This document shows positions 33,985-46,100 of a DNA stretch of 64,000 bases, piece by piece. Below the pieces are notes generated by a model. It worked only from the letters and a program-made list of their open reading frames with translations. It searched no databases and was not told where the DNA came from. Numbering within the stretch: the stretch's first letter is position 1; each line of letters starts with the position of its first letter. Position numbers and translations under genes: made by a program. The DNA comes from Gonatopus flavifemur (Eukaryota; Arthropoda; Insecta; Hymenoptera; Dryinidae): the NCBI GenBank assembly GCA_018340375.1, contig JAFFJZ010000030.1:1054001-1118000 (forward strand), written 5' to 3'.

Positions 33985-34444
33985 TTACATAGTCTTTCTG
34001 TTCAAGAAATTAAACATCATGCATCTAAATAGCTCGGATTTTATGAGGATGATTTGGAAGAAAACTGAAGGATTGAACTCATACAATTTAGAGAACTTGT
34101 TGAAGAGTTTATAGCAACTGGCGAAAATGTGAATAAACAAGAAACATTGAGCTATGAAGCTAGAATGTAAGCTATTAGCAGAGAAAGGAATAAAAGAAAC
34201 ATTTCCAAATGTAGAAATTCTCTTAAAATTGTATTTAGTTCTAATGACTACAAACAGCATGAGTGAAAGATCTTTTTCGAAACTCAAATTTATGAAAAAT
34301 AGATTACGTTCATCAATGAATCAGGAGAGATTGAATAGTCTCATCGTGATGAGTATTGAGAATGACTTACTGAAAGCGCTAGATTATTCTGATATTATAC
34401 AAGGGTTTGCAGAGAAAAAATCTCATAAAATTCTATCAATATAA
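33985..34444 (+). pseudogene. hAT transposase C-terminal dimerisation domain, fragment
   Basis: The clear part (34154-34444) reads ETFPNVEILLKLYLVLM, then SMSERSFSKLKFMKNRLRSSM, then ERLNSLIVMSIENDLL. This is the conserved hAT-family C-terminal dimerisation region as found in ZMYM1-like transposases. In another frame just upstream (about 33985-34150) lie FYEDDLEE, a stop, then RIELIQFRELVEEF, which is the preceding stretch of the same domain family. At least one nonsense codon and one frameshift separate the pieces. The BED finger and catalytic core are absent, so this is a 5'-truncated remnant. Confidence 0.75.
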
Positions 34445-34689
34445 TGGATTAACATATTCAGAAATGGAATGGATTATAAAATAAAAATTGATAACAAAAT
34501 CTTATATTCAGTAACATCACTTTTGTGGAAAAGCCTTATTTTGATAATTACTTTGATATTATCCTCATTGTTCAAATTAAATTGAGTTATATTCAGTATG
34601 AGGAACGGAAGTTCATTATGAATTATAATGTCACGTCACATATGAAATAATAAAATAATAAATACAAATATCAATTCAAGTTCTGTATG

Positions 34690-34721
<32 letters not shown>

Positions 34722-35129
34722 TTTATATATACACGTATACACGACTTGAACATTCCTATTTCAAGGAACCTCAATGTTTCGAAATCGGTCGCCTTACATG
34801 GGCCCCCCACGAAATTCCGTCTAGGGCCCCCACCATGGGTAAATCCGGCACTGTTTCGGACTTTTTGGACAAAATTCGCTGCGAAGCACAATTTTGAAGA
34901 TATCACGATGAACTTGAGCTCAAAATACTCGTAATGGATCCACCTTTGATGGTGATCTACCCCTTTTTTCGTGAGAAGGGTGATTAACGTTTGTTACAAA
35001 GGCTGAATTTCATGAAACGCGTGTGAAATGGAAATAATAATGATGAAACTAAGCAAAACCGTACAAACTATCGACGAAACGTTATTTACCTGTATTTTCC
35101 CAGGAGGAAGAAAACATTAGGTGAGTAAA
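34445..35129. other. unassigned, with an AT microsatellite
   Basis: An AT run at about 34686-34730 and a GGGCCCCCCACGAAATTCCG-like block near 34800 are the only notable features. No gene. Confidence 0.4.
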
Positions 35130-36640
35130 GAGTTCTCAGTATGATTCAATATCAGCTAGCAGCACCTATTTAGGGGTGAGAAATGGATTTTCCCAAAAAT
35201 AGGAGTTTTTTTTTAATAGCGATAATGAATTTCACACGAAATGTGATTTTTAATAAGTGGAGGGTTGGAAAAATTTATCCTCAGTATAGTTGTATATTAA
35301 TCACCCCCTAATTAGGGGTCAGAAATGCATTTCTCTGAATATCGGAGATTTTCTGGAATGAAAAAGATTGATAGCATTGGGAATGTGATTTTTCTTGAGA
35401 TTTGTTTGCCAAAAGTCATTTTCAATCTGAATATGTATCAGGCACCCCAATTTAGGGGTGAGAAATGGATGGTGCCAAACAGCAGTTTTTCTTTTAATAA
35501 CGATCATGAATTCCAATGGAAACGTGATTTTTTATGAGCATAGTTTTCGAAAATTCCATCCTCAGTATAGTTGCGTATCAACCCTATCTCTCCATTCAGG
35601 GGTGAGTGATGTATTTCTCCGAATATAGGAAATTGTCTTGAATGAACAAAATGATCTTGAGGGGAGGTTCTCATCAAGCGAACTCGGAAAAAAGGTGATT
35701 TTCTCGAATTCTTTTTTATGGAAGGAAGTGAGTGAAGCCCTCAAGTTTTTTGACACTTATTCAATGAATCTTAAAGTGCATAAACAAATTGGTTTCAAAT
35801 CAAAAAACTCTTATACAGAAACTTCATAGGCGCTTCTCTCGGAACCATGGTTTTCCACCTGGGTGACATGATATCTTAAAAACTACTGAATATATTGCTA
35901 TTTTTCTTTCATTTTGAAGTAAATTAAATTTACTGGGACCTAAAGTTAAAAAATGATGATGTCTTGATATCTAATAATTTTCGACAGCATCTCAAAAAGC
36001 GAAACGAAACGAAAAAATGCCACCAAAAGTTTGCATGTCCGCCATTTTTTCAATTTTTAACTGTTTGCTGGGTTTATAGGTTCAAACTCCAACGAATGTG
36101 ATATATTTCATAAAAATTTTTGGTTTTTTGGAATCAGATGGTATTAAGACTCAAATAATAAGCGTCAAGAAATCCAAGTTCATTATTCAATCCCTTCTAC
36201 ATTGAGAGAAATAATTACTAATACCAAGAAAACGTTTCCTTGAATACTTTTGAGAATACATATTCTTGATTACAGCTGATATATTGTAAGCTCAAGTGAA
36301 ATTTCCTTCAATCAAGAAAATAGTTTTTCAATTCAAAAAATACATCTCAGTTCCAAGAAAATTTTCTTGTATCAAGAATACAGATTCTTCAAGAAATGGA
36401 TTGCTTGGAACAGTATGTTATTGGTGATAGTAATTATTTCTCTCAGTGTGTGAAAAAAAAATTCGAGAAAATCACCGTATTTCGGAGTCGCTTGATGAGA
36501 ACCTTCCCTCAGTGGGGAATGTAATTTTTTATGAGATTTTTTTTGCTGAAAGTCATATTCAATCTGGATACATATCAGGCACCCCGATTCAGGGGTGAGA
36601 AATGGATTGCCCCGAACGAGAAGTTTTGGATTCATGGGAT
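35130..36640. repeat. tandem repeat of about 142 bp, interrupted
   Basis: The AGGGGTGAGAAATGG marker (or close variants) occurs at about 35172, 35314, 35454 and 35598, and again at 36591. Spacing is 140-144 bp in the first block. Alternate units share CAGTATAGTTGNGTAT or GAATATGTATCAGGCACCCC leaders. Sequence between 35700 and 36450 separates the last copy and includes the MITE at 36200. Confidence 0.65.
36200..36448. repeat. 249-bp foldback MITE with CA(T/C)TGAGAGAAATAATTACTA ends
   Basis: It begins CATTGAGAGAAATAATTACT and ends AGTAATTATTTCTCTCAGTG. The interior has AAGAAAA(T/C)-rich blocks in both orientations. It shares ends and interior vocabulary with the copy at 41658-41912. The outside dinucleotides are TA and TG. 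Confidence 0.7.
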
Positions 36641-37015
36641 GCTGAAGAGTGTACAAATTTGCAATAAAAGAACCTTGGGAAAAATTATTGGTAAAAAAAA
36701 TATGTAAACAGGACAGAAAAAATTATTCCACGTAAAAACTGATACCGCTATTCAGTGATGGGCGATATTTCACAATATCAATTCTTTATATAGAATTTGT
36801 ATCGAATTTATATCGATATTTCATGAAATTCAATATAAACTTGACAAAATTTCTATAAAAAATATCGATATTTTCAGATACCGCCATTCGATTCTACGGA
36901 AAAACTCGTACTTGAAACATCTATAACATTGTCATATTGGACTCTGTGTTTGTTTCAAAAAAATAATGAACAATTCTTAGATATGGATTACACCCGTTCC
37001 AGCCCATCGTCAAAC

Positions 37016-37943
37016 GACAGGGTATGATTTAAGCACGTAAGAATCGTATACACGTATTAATTGTACACGAAAAATGAAACCGAAAAGTATTGACACTGAT
37101 CATTTTTGCCTAACACATAATATTTTATGTAATGATTATTTGTGCACGTTCAATTGATTGACATAGAAATTGTACACGAAATATTTTACAAGCTTTAAAA
37201 ATGTAAACAACAAAAATTGTACACATATTGTTTATGCACAATCAGAAAATAAAATCAATCAGTGTATAATTATTGTACTCCTAATCTAATTTATAGTAAT
37301 TATTCAATTCCGGGAAAAAATAATTCATATATGGTCGTATATGAGCGTATATGGTCGTATATGAGCGTATATGAATCATATATGAATCATATATGAACAT
37401 ATATGAAATACATATGAACATATATAAACATATATGAGATCATCTATGAGCATATATGGATTTTGGCCATATATGATCATGTATGAATGAGACTGTATAT
37501 GGCCATATGTGATCATATTCAATCATACATTATCATATACATCCATATATGGACAAAAAATGTCACAATTTTACATGTCATATGGACATGACCATATATG
37601 AATCCATATATGGGTCCATATATGGAATTTTTTTCTCTGGATGAAACGAAAAGAATTCCTCATATGAATTTCATTAGGTGTACAATCATTATACACTAAT
37701 TAATTACATTTTTGTTCGTGCATGAAAACATGTGCACGATTTTTGTGTATCACTTTTTTTTTCAAGCATGAAAAATATTTAATGTACAATTTTCTTATCA
37801 AATAATTTCACGTGCACCAAATCTTATGTGTTAAGTATGAGGTATTAAAAAAAAAATTATGAGTGTGAATATACTTGTGGATTTTATTTTTCGTGTACAA
37901 TCAATACGTGTATGATTCTTACGCGCATAAAACATACCTTGTC
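37016..37943. mobile_element. hAT-type non-autonomous element, 8-bp duplication
   Basis: CGTCAAAC is present immediately before (37008-37015) and after (37944-37951). The ends GACAGGGTATG and CATACCTTGTC are near complements, and longer inverted blocks follow (GTAAGAATCGTATACACGTA and its counterpart). The host repeat has a single CGTCAAAC in its other copies. An 8-bp duplication is characteristic of hAT elements. No transposase is present. Confidence 0.75.
37310..37640. repeat. CATATATG-rich foldback inside the hAT-type element
   Basis: TCCGGGAAAAAATAATTCATA faces ATGGAATTTTTTTCTCTGGA. Between them CATATATG(A/G) recurs dozens of times in both orientations. No duplication could be defined. 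Confidence 0.6.
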
Positions 37944-38081
37944 CGTCAAACCAGTCGGGGTATAAAAGAGTTTGCATATGGATTCATGGGATGCTGAGGA
38001 GTGTACAAATTTTCAATAAGAAAACCTTGAAAAAAAGTGTTTATAAAAAAATTATTTAAACAAATTATAGAAAAAATTATT

Positions 38082-38694
38082 TTCATTGATCGATGTAAAT
38101 ATGTTTTCTTCGCTTCTAGCAAGGCATTAATTGTATTAGGATTTGGATTATCGACCGAAGCGACTACACTTGATCTATTCTATGGATTATCCTCTGCCGA
38201 ATTATAGGATTCAAACAAGTCTGGTAACTTGATTGATTAATAGATGTCACTCGTGGGTACGGTGATTTTCAAATTTCAATCGTTTGTAATATTTGAAGGA
38301 AATCTTGAGAAGGGGGTCGTCAGGGGTCATGGTGGCGTAATTGGTTAACGCACCCCAGTACCTATGGGCAGTTCCAGGTTCGACTCCTGGCCATGGCCAT
38401 ATTCTTCAGGACGAGTCCATATTCTCTCTTTAACGATGAGTTTGGTTTGTACGTATCGTACCGCTTACTCGGCATGAGAGAGAATAATTATTTGACACGT
38501 TTCGAGATATTTGGAAAAAGTTCACCTCTTTCCTTCTAACCACATACTCTGAGTAAGGAGGTGTGGTTATTAGAGACATGGATCCGTTCGTGTGTTTCAA
38601 TTTGCTGTATCAGTAACACACGCATCGATTATTTTCATTGATCGATGTAAATATGTTTTCTTCGCTTCTAGCAAGGCATTAATTGTATTAGGAT
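38082..38694 (+). mobile_element. 613-bp element with 61-bp terminal direct repeats and 15-bp duplication
   Basis: The first 61 bp (38082-38142, starting TTCATTGATCGATG) are repeated exactly at the end (38634-38694, ending TTGTATTAGGAT). ATAGAAAAAATTATT lies immediately before (38067-38081) and after (38695-38709), so the whole block is an insertion with a 15-bp target duplication. A tRNA-like block lies inside (38326-38397). A long duplication suggests target-primed reverse transcription. Candidates are a partial SINE dimer, a Penelope-related or retrozyme-like element, or a new type. There is no reading frame. Confidence 0.75.
38326..38397 (+). tRNA. tRNA-like sequence, probably a SINE head or pseudogene
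   Basis: A 72-nt cloverleaf can be drawn. The acceptor GTCATGG pairs with CCATGGC, with T at position 8. The D stem GCGT/ACGC has a loop containing GG. The anticodon stem has 4 pairs (CCCA/TGGG), with loop GTACCTA. The T stem CCAGG/CCTGG has loop TTCGACT. The anticodon would be ACC (Gly), which eukaryotes normally do not use, and position 37 is a pyrimidine. It is therefore unlikely to be a working tRNA. It sits inside the 613-bp element and is probably its Pol III promoter. Confidence 0.55.
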
Positions 38695-39602
38695 ATAGAA
38701 AAAATTATTCCACGTAAAAACTGATACCGCTATTTGATTCTACGGAAAAAGTCGTTCTGAAAAATTGAATGGCGGTATCAGTTTTTACTTGGAATAACTT
38801 TGTTCTGTAATTTGTTTGAATAATTTTTTTATAAACAATTTTTTGTCAAGGTTTTCTCATTGCAAACATGTACACTCCTCAGCTTCCCATGAATCCCCAT
38901 GCAAACGTTTTACATCCCAGCTGGTTTGACGATGTGCTGAAACGGGTGTAATCCATATCCAACAAGTGTTTATTATTTTTCTTAAACAAACTGAAGCCCA
39001 ATATGATGATGTTATGCATGTTGTCAGGACGATTTTCTCCGTAGAATCGAATGGTGGTATCAGTTTTTAAGTGGAAAAATTTTTTCTATACTTTGTTTAA
39101 ATAATGTTTTTATAAACAATTTTTTGTTAAGGTTTCCTTATTGCAAACTTGGGCATTCCTCACCATCCCATGAATCCATATGCAAACTTTTTTACATCCC
39201 AACTGGTTTGACGATGGGTTGGAAAGGATGTAATCCATATCCAACAATTGTTTATTATTTTTTTTAAACAAACTCAGGGTCCAATATGACAATGTTATAC
39301 ATGTTCTCAGAACCATTTCTCCCGGAGAATCTAATGGTGCTATCAGCTCTAAACGTTATCAGAATGTTGACTCAGATAACTTTCTGTCAACTTCATAAGA
39401 GTTTCTTCTAGAGTTCATAAGACAGACTGTAAAAGTACTCCGAAATCGACGCATTAGGGAACTTTCTAATATCATTCAGAGAATGAATGAATGGTTGAAA
39501 TGTTGAGGGGAAAGAATTTTCATTGGAAAGTGAAATAATAATGCATTGCAGTAAAATAACAATACGTCAATTCAATGTTGAAATATGTTAAAAGTATACA
39601 TA

Positions 39603-40915
39603 CCTTCTGATCAAAAAGTACCTGGAATTCTCTATTCAAACAAACCGCACTTGAGATATTGTCGGAATCTTTTGTTTTCCATGTTATTTCAGCTGTTATT
39701 GAGCGCTCAAATGTCTGTTCGCGCTTCATTCGTCAGAAGTTAGTGCGTGTTGCCTTTTAAACGAGTCAGTGTTTGTTGTGTTCTGCGAATTTCGCAATGT
39801 CGAATTTGGTTGAGCAAAGAATTTGTCTAAAATTTTGGATTTTTATCAAAATTTCATGTGCGGAAGCGTTGAAGATGTTAACAGAAACCTACGGGGACTC
39901 GACGATGTCGAAAACACAAGCGTACGAGTGGTTCCAAAGAGTTTAAAGCAGGTCGTATTGTGGTTGATGATTTGCCTCGTTCCGGTTGTCCATCCACCAG
40001 TATCACTGACGAAAATATTGATAAAATTGAAGAAGTCGTCCTCGCAAATCGTCGTGTGAGCATTAGGGAGATAGCATCCGATTTTGGTGTTTCGTTCGGA
40101 TCGGTGCAGAACGTTATGCACAATATTGTGGCCATGAGACGAGTTGAAGCACGGCTTGTGCCGAGAGTGTTGAATTTGTTGCAGAAACAGCATCGCATTG
40201 ATGTTGCTAAAGAAATGCTTTCTTTGGGTCAAAATGTTATCGAAGGCATCATTACCGGTGACGAGACATGGGTCTATGAATATGACATCGCAACTAACCA
40301 ACAATCATTGAAATGGCGCTTTTCAGACGAGTCAAAACCTAAAAAAACCGCGACAGAGTCGATTTAAAATCAAGGTTTTGTTGACTGTTTTCTTTGATTG
40401 CCGTCGTGTGGTCCACTCCGAATTTCTCCCACCAGGTCAGACAGTGAATAAGGAATATTACGTGAGCGTATTGAAGCGTTTGAGAGAAAACATTCGTCGC
40501 AAGAGACCAGAATTGTGGAGAGATAACTCGTGGTTTCTTCATCACGATAACGCACCGGCAGACACATCTCATCTTGTACGCGATTATTTGACTAAAGACA
40601 ATGTTCATACCGTTCCTCAAGCTCAGTATTCACCTGATATGGCTCCTTGTGATTTTTTCCTATTCCCACGACTCAAGTTACCACTTCGTGGAAAGCGTTT
40701 TGAGACGATTGAGGCAATAAAGTACAATTCGCAGAAGGAACTGAAAGCGATTCCGAAGTCGGCCTATGCAAAATGTTTTGAAGATTGGAAGAAGCGTTGG
40801 AATATGTGTATTGCTTGCAATGGAGATTACTTCGGAGGAAATAAAGTGAATATCGATGAATAATTGAACCGTTTTCGTTTCATTAAGGAATTCCGGGTAC
40901 TTTTTGATCAGAAGG
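39603..40915 (+). mobile_element. mariner element 3 (1313 bp, inactive)
   Basis: CCTTCTGATCAAAAAGTACC at the left and GGTACTTTTTGATCAGAAGG-like at the right are inverted copies, and TA flanks each end (39601-39602 and 40916-40917). Length and layout are those of a full mariner. The transposase has two frameshifts. Confidence 0.9.
39797..40863 (+). pseudogene. mariner transposase (D,D34D), two frameshifts
   Basis: The N terminus from the ATG at 39797 runs to about 39940 (MSNLVEQRICLKF, SKTQAYEWFQR) and then shifts frame near AGAGTTTAAAGC. The middle part (to about 40341) has VDDLPRSGCPSTS, the second HTH (VSIREIASDFGVSFGSVQ) and the first Asp in TGDETWVYEYD (codon 40260). A shift in an A-run at 40341-40347 leads to the last part: LLTVFFD, HHDNAPAD (Asp at 40546), YSPDMAPCDFFLFP (Asp at 40651) and the end GGNKVNIDE. 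The last two Asp residues are 34 residues apart. It is a different mariner lineage from elements 1 and 2, judging by CDFFLFP rather than SDY.LF. Catalytic residues are intact, so only the shifts inactivate it. Confidence 0.88.
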
Positions 40916-40917
40916 TA

Positions 40918-41657
40918 TAATCAGGATAGGAGGAGAGCGCATAAAATATGTATTCACAATATATCTTCAGTACATTTTCAATATACTTATATGATATTCG
41001 CCCGATAAGTAGGAACTTGATACTATGTTGAAACTTCCTTCTGAGTTCTCTCCGAGAGAAAACTGGAGGGAGAAATTTGAAATCTAATCACTTTTTGGGG
41101 AGGTGGTGAATCTCCTTAACAAGTTTTATAACTTGCGCTAGCGAAATACTATACACGTGCGAATGCCTCGCTAAATAATTGTGAATCACTCGTAACACTT
41201 ACAAGTAGCACTCGCAGGTGTGTAGCATTTTGCTGGTGCATGCGTTACAAAATCCGTAAATGCCTAAAAGTTTCTACTAGGGTCTGTGTGTTATGTGAAA
41301 TTTATAGAGAATATCTCTCCAAACTGTTCGAAAATCCGATCATTTTGACAAGCTCCACAGTAATTTTTTATTCAATTCTTTGGACTTTATCCTTCCACTT
41401 GCCAATTTTTGTCACTATTAATATATGTAAAATTACTTTTTTCACTTTTTTGAACCCTATGAATCGCTGGCAACCCTACGTGCTTGGTATACTACGTATA
41501 CCGATGAGTGCCTAGAAATGACATGGGACATCCATATATGTTTTCCCTGTCACTTGAATTTGGCATCAATGTTAAATGAACTTGTTTCCAAGTCGATTCA
41601 ACATGATTTTTTTCCCAGTGTATCGTTGCCACTCTGATAATAACCATTTTTCTCTTA
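40918..41657. other. unassigned sequence
   Basis: No gene or repeat end was recognised. Confidence 0.35.
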
Positions 41658-41912
41658 CACTGAGAGAAATAATTACTATCACCAATCACATATTGTGATG
41701 TTTCAAGAAATCAATTTCTTAAAAAATCTGTACTCTTGATACAAGAAAATTTTCTTAGAACTAAGGTTGTATTTCTTGATTTGAAGAAATATTCTCTTGA
41801 TCCAAGGGAATTCCACTTGAGCTTGCAACATATCAGCTGTATTCAAGAATATGTATTCTTAAAAATATTTAAGAATATGTTTTCTTGGTATTAGTAATTA
41901 TTTATCTCAGTG
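41658..41912. repeat. 255-bp foldback MITE, TA duplication
   Basis: It starts CACTGAGAGAAATAATTACT and ends AGTAATTATTTATCTCAGTG. TA is outside both ends (41656-41657 and 41913-41914). Same family as 36200-36448. Confidence 0.75.
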
Positions 41913-41914
41913 TA

Positions 41915-43002
41915 CAGGACCTTCACAGTATGCTTATCCTCATTCGCTTCCGGAATTGTAGAGAAAAATTTACAATTGTAGGCCTGCAGAAAAATGTTTT
42001 CATCAATCTGTTCTTATATTTCCCCAACCATCATTGTGATTTTCCCCCTTCAAATATGAGCTCCATGGACTTGAAACAATCGACACGGCAATTCAATGTA
42101 ACGATGATGTCAACGTGATGGAATTATGCGATCGAGACACAATAATTATCGCATCAAATTGCCATGTCGTCTGTGTAAGATTCTTGTTGCGAACATTTTA
42201 ATGTTGAAGAATTTTAAATGCAATTTCCGCGATACTTCGCCACGTGCTGCTTGGGAAACGATTCATTACCTCCTGCCCGATTGATCAAAGTTTGTAATTT
42301 CTCATGCACTCCATTCTGGACTTCCGTTCATGCGTTCATACGGACTGTAAGTTGTACCAATACGAATCAGTTTTGCCTTGAAAGATCCCGAACAGAATCT
42401 CTCTATTTTAATTGTTTCCTATTCGAATCCCTATGTAAGCAATAATTATGATGTCGGGTATCAAAGTAATTGGCTACAGACAGAGAGGCAAAAGGAACCA
42501 TTTGAGTTGAAGTAGAGTCCGAGAACAGTCATATTGTTTATCGAACCGTAACTGCTTTACCACTCAACGAAGACGTACTTTCTCTCTTAGAAGGTGAGTA
42601 CAGAGTGCAAGTTTCTACAAACTTGCAATGCAACGTCCAAGGGTTTACTCAACTTTTGACCAGAAGTTTCTCAACTTGGCTTGTTCTCGAACTCACCTAT
42701 GTATACCTTCCAACTATCTGGAGAACTTCGAGTAAAAGATGCGCGGAAATACATTCGATAACAATATTATTATTTTATCAGGTTTTCATGATTTAATGTA
42801 AAGCATCATAAGTTACATCCTTCGTTAATGTCATTTGATGTGATTCATTTAGTCACTACAGCATTATATCTTTCGCTTTGATGATTCGTCAGGGAAGATG
42901 TATCATTATATGAGGTTACTGGAAAATTAATAAATATGGTTTTAATGTCTCAATTAATCACGTGAATTCCAAATTCATAAAATTACTTAGGTTTCTGGAA
43001 AA
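41915..43002. other. unassigned sequence
   Basis: One CCCAAGC-type terminus occurs in reverse (GTGCTGCTTGGG near 42246). Otherwise nothing is recognisable, and the frames do not resemble proteins. Confidence 0.35.
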
Positions 43003-43004
43003 TA

Positions 43005-43175
43005 CACTGTTAAAAATAATACGAAATTTTGTATTGAAAATGATATTAAATTTTGTAAAAACAATATAAACAGATATGATCCCATGTGTTGACATGATAC
43101 AAAATTTCGTAACACTGATACGTAAAAAACTTCGTATCCGTGTTGTGAAGTTGCGTACTGATTTTTCTAACAGTG
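43005..43175. repeat. 171-bp MITE with CACTGTTAAAAAT ends, TA duplication
   Basis: It starts CACTGTTAAAAATAATACG and ends TTTTTCTAACAGTG, with TA at 43003-43004 and 43176-43177. The interior repeats TACGAAATTTTGTA-like units. The tips match those of the 3.2-kb element at 30625-33850. Confidence 0.75.
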
Positions 43176-43177
43176 TA

Positions 43178-46100
43178 TAAATAGAGACATTTACTTATCT
43201 CAATAACAAAGTTGTGCGAATTTTCCAATTTTAATGGTTTAAATGTTTAATAATGGATATTCTATGTTGAGAGAATAATTAATAAGTATCGTGGCATAGA
43301 AAGAGCCTTTCTCAGGAGGAATAGCTGACCAGAAAATGAAATTACGTTACATTACATCAAGACTCGAGACAATTTCAATGCACCCAAGCCGGGTGGTACA
43401 ACTGAATCTTCTACTGTATACTATGTTTCTGGGTCGTAGCTCTGTCGAGTGATTTATAACTTCCGCTTACCCGGGCCAGACCGGGTCGGGCCAGGCTAGC
43501 TCATACACGAAGATCTCGTGTTCAGTAGAGCATGGGAGCTCTTGTATAGGTGAAACCATTTGACCGTCTGTTAAAAGTACTCTCTATGACTTGACTTTTC
43601 TGCAATGTACGCTATATACGTTCGGTGCATAAAATACCGCTACCTTTTGGATAAAACGAATTGGATAAAACGAATACACGTCTTATCTTAATGTTATTTC
43701 AATGAAGCGTGTAATAAATGTAGTTTTCAAGAGACCATTAATTTCACAATACACTGTGCTACATAAATACATAGAAGTGACGATTTCAATTATTGTTAAG
43801 AATACATTGTGAGAATCTCACACCCTGTATTTATGTTTGCTCTTCATTTCGTTCCTCCAAAATCTCAGAGAAAATCGCGTCTAAAGCTTTGAGATATTCA
43901 TCAGATGTCATTGAATATATTTTAGTACTCTTTACTACGTTGGTGAAACTTTTATATCATAACTGTGGCAAAGAATTTCCAAACAGATAAACATTTTTCA
44001 TATTCCGAGGCAGCGAGTGGTTATCCTTGTTAATCGTAAACAAGATTTTGCTTCCATTCGTCTGATGGGATTTTCAATTATCAGAAGAATCATACAAACA
44101 ACAATCTTTTTTAATTCCCCCCGTTCGCATGCGTGATCGACCTTATATTTCCATCGTCCATCAGCCTTGATGCGCAAGAGGTTAAAAGCACGAATTTTGC
44201 AGCTAACGTGTCGATGTACTTGTGCACAGGGCGGTTGAGTCTCCAATACCCAATCTGGTTCTAGTGGCCTTTTGCGAGGTGTATTGGATTGGCTCGTGAT
44301 TTATGCGTCGTTTAATCGTATTTATGAGAACTCGACGAACAAATTTCTCCAGGGGATGCTGCATACTCGCAAACCTTTTATGCCTGAATTGTTCCAAACG
44401 GTTTGATCTGATGAAAAATCTTCCTTTTCCAATGTCGCTGAATTCGAATGTTTCGATAGATTGGAATTCGACTGTATATATAATACGTCATCGCAATAAT
44501 AACAATAATTCGTGCATATATTCTAATTGGAAAATATGATCAACGCTTTCAAGAGAGTGATGATTTGTTTAGCCTATTCAACTGTCATTTTCACACGATA
44601 TTCATAATTGATGAATATTTATACGTTAATGCTTATTATTTCTTGAAAATAAAGTTTTGTTCTTTCGAGGAGACAGTTGATTACGCGGAAGATATGAGTT
44701 CAATATCTTGACACGATTCGAACCTAAAGAATTCTCTATGACTTCATACATAAACCTCGAGTTGGTCTCATTCTTTAGCGTTTCAGGATGAAAAATATTT
44801 TCCAACCAGATATTTTTGGCGAATAATGAATGTCTTTCTTCTACACCGACGATATTAACCCTCTGAATTCGAAAGGTTGTGAATAAAGCTGGTCACTGGG
44901 ATAGTCTATGGCAAAGTTATGCCAGAACATTTCGTTGGATAAACGATCACTAATATTGAGCAGGGATCGGCAGGATTGGGAACTTCATTCAGCGAGAGGG
45001 AGAGAGAGAACCAGAGGACAAGGATATGTTATATTGGTTTGATATCGAAAAATCGATCGTTACGCTTCTAATAGAATTATGAGTGTGATGTATTTTAATT
45101 CATATGAGATTCCCTCGCAAATCGTTCCCGATAAATCCTATTGAGTCTTCACAATTAATTGGAAGGGATAAAAATCCAAAGCTTTGATCAGTTCGAACAT
45201 TCATCGTACATAAATTTATTTATTTGATACTAACAAAATTCTCATCCAACCGAGCTTCATATCCATAATCTTGTAACAAAAATTTCAAACACTTCTTATC
45301 ACGTTTTTGGTGCTGCTCCACTTTGTGCACTCGAGTGTGGGCTCGTAAATGTTATGCATGTATTTCTCGTCTGTGCATCCTATGATGCAGTTTCTCCATG
45401 AAAGACGGAAGAAGAGACGAGATGGGGGAACGAGAGAACAGGACGATGCTTGAAAGTGGAGTATATGTTCACCAACAAGATCGAGATCCGCAACCAATGC
45501 TATGGTGCCGAGACGACGGAGTTGTAGGACGCAAACCGCAAAACCCGCTAACCCAACGACCGCGGGGATACCTTATCTCATCTGGCCACTGTTAAATTAT
45601 CCAGTGCCAGAATGAGTCTTCATTCCCTTCTCTTTTTACCATTCCAGAAACTCGCGAAACAGACGAAGAGGAGAGGAAATCGAAAGAGAAGAGAGGGGTG
45701 AAGCTTATGAGCGAGAGCAAGAGGAGGAAGTGGTAAGGAAGGTAGAATGAAATTGCACAGCTCCGGGTGCCTTACTTCGGTATCTCGATAACGTCAAAGC
45801 CTGTTAGAGAACAGAAGGAAGGGGAGACAGAGAAGAAATAAGGTAGACAGAGGATGGCTCGCATGAGGGTAGAAACTCTGAAATATCACCTCAGGCCACG
45901 TGCGCAAGTTGGAATATATCATTCGCTACTACTTACCGACCTAGATCTGCAGATATCTCGTATATCTTCCAAGACCAATAGGTATGTGTCCTTGGTCTTC
46001 TTTCTTCCAGATTCGATCATTTCATCTCGATTTCCGCCTTTTTTTAGTTCCAATGAAGATCGATATAATACATCGTCTTGAGTTTTATCGTCTTAGATAT

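Larger units (their letters stand above)
36630..39345. repeat. repeated 430-bp unit arranged as a large inverted pair
   Basis: A unit marked by GGATTCATGGGATGCTGA, ATTATTCCACGTAAAAACTG and TGGATTACACCCGTTCC occurs in plus orientation (about 36630-37015 plus 37952-38066 and 38710-38755) and in minus orientation twice (about 38760-39020 and 39050-39345). It is interrupted by a hAT-type MITE (37016-37943) and a 613-bp element (38082-38694). No gene. Confidence 0.6.

Noticed and set aside
38326..38397. Functional tRNA-Gly gene
   Set aside because: Anticodon ACC is not expected in eukaryotes, position 37 is a pyrimidine, and it lies inside an inserted repeat.
38082..38694. Hammerhead ribozyme in the direct-repeat element
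   Set aside because: The core CTGANGA and GAAA motifs were looked for on both strands and not found by eye; a computed fold is still needed.
39878..40304. Minus-strand frames of up to 152 codons across mariner 3
   Set aside because: Shadows of the plus-strand transposase.
45560..45860. Purine-rich stretch as an exon
   Set aside because: No frame gives protein-like sequence and no splice pair is convincing.
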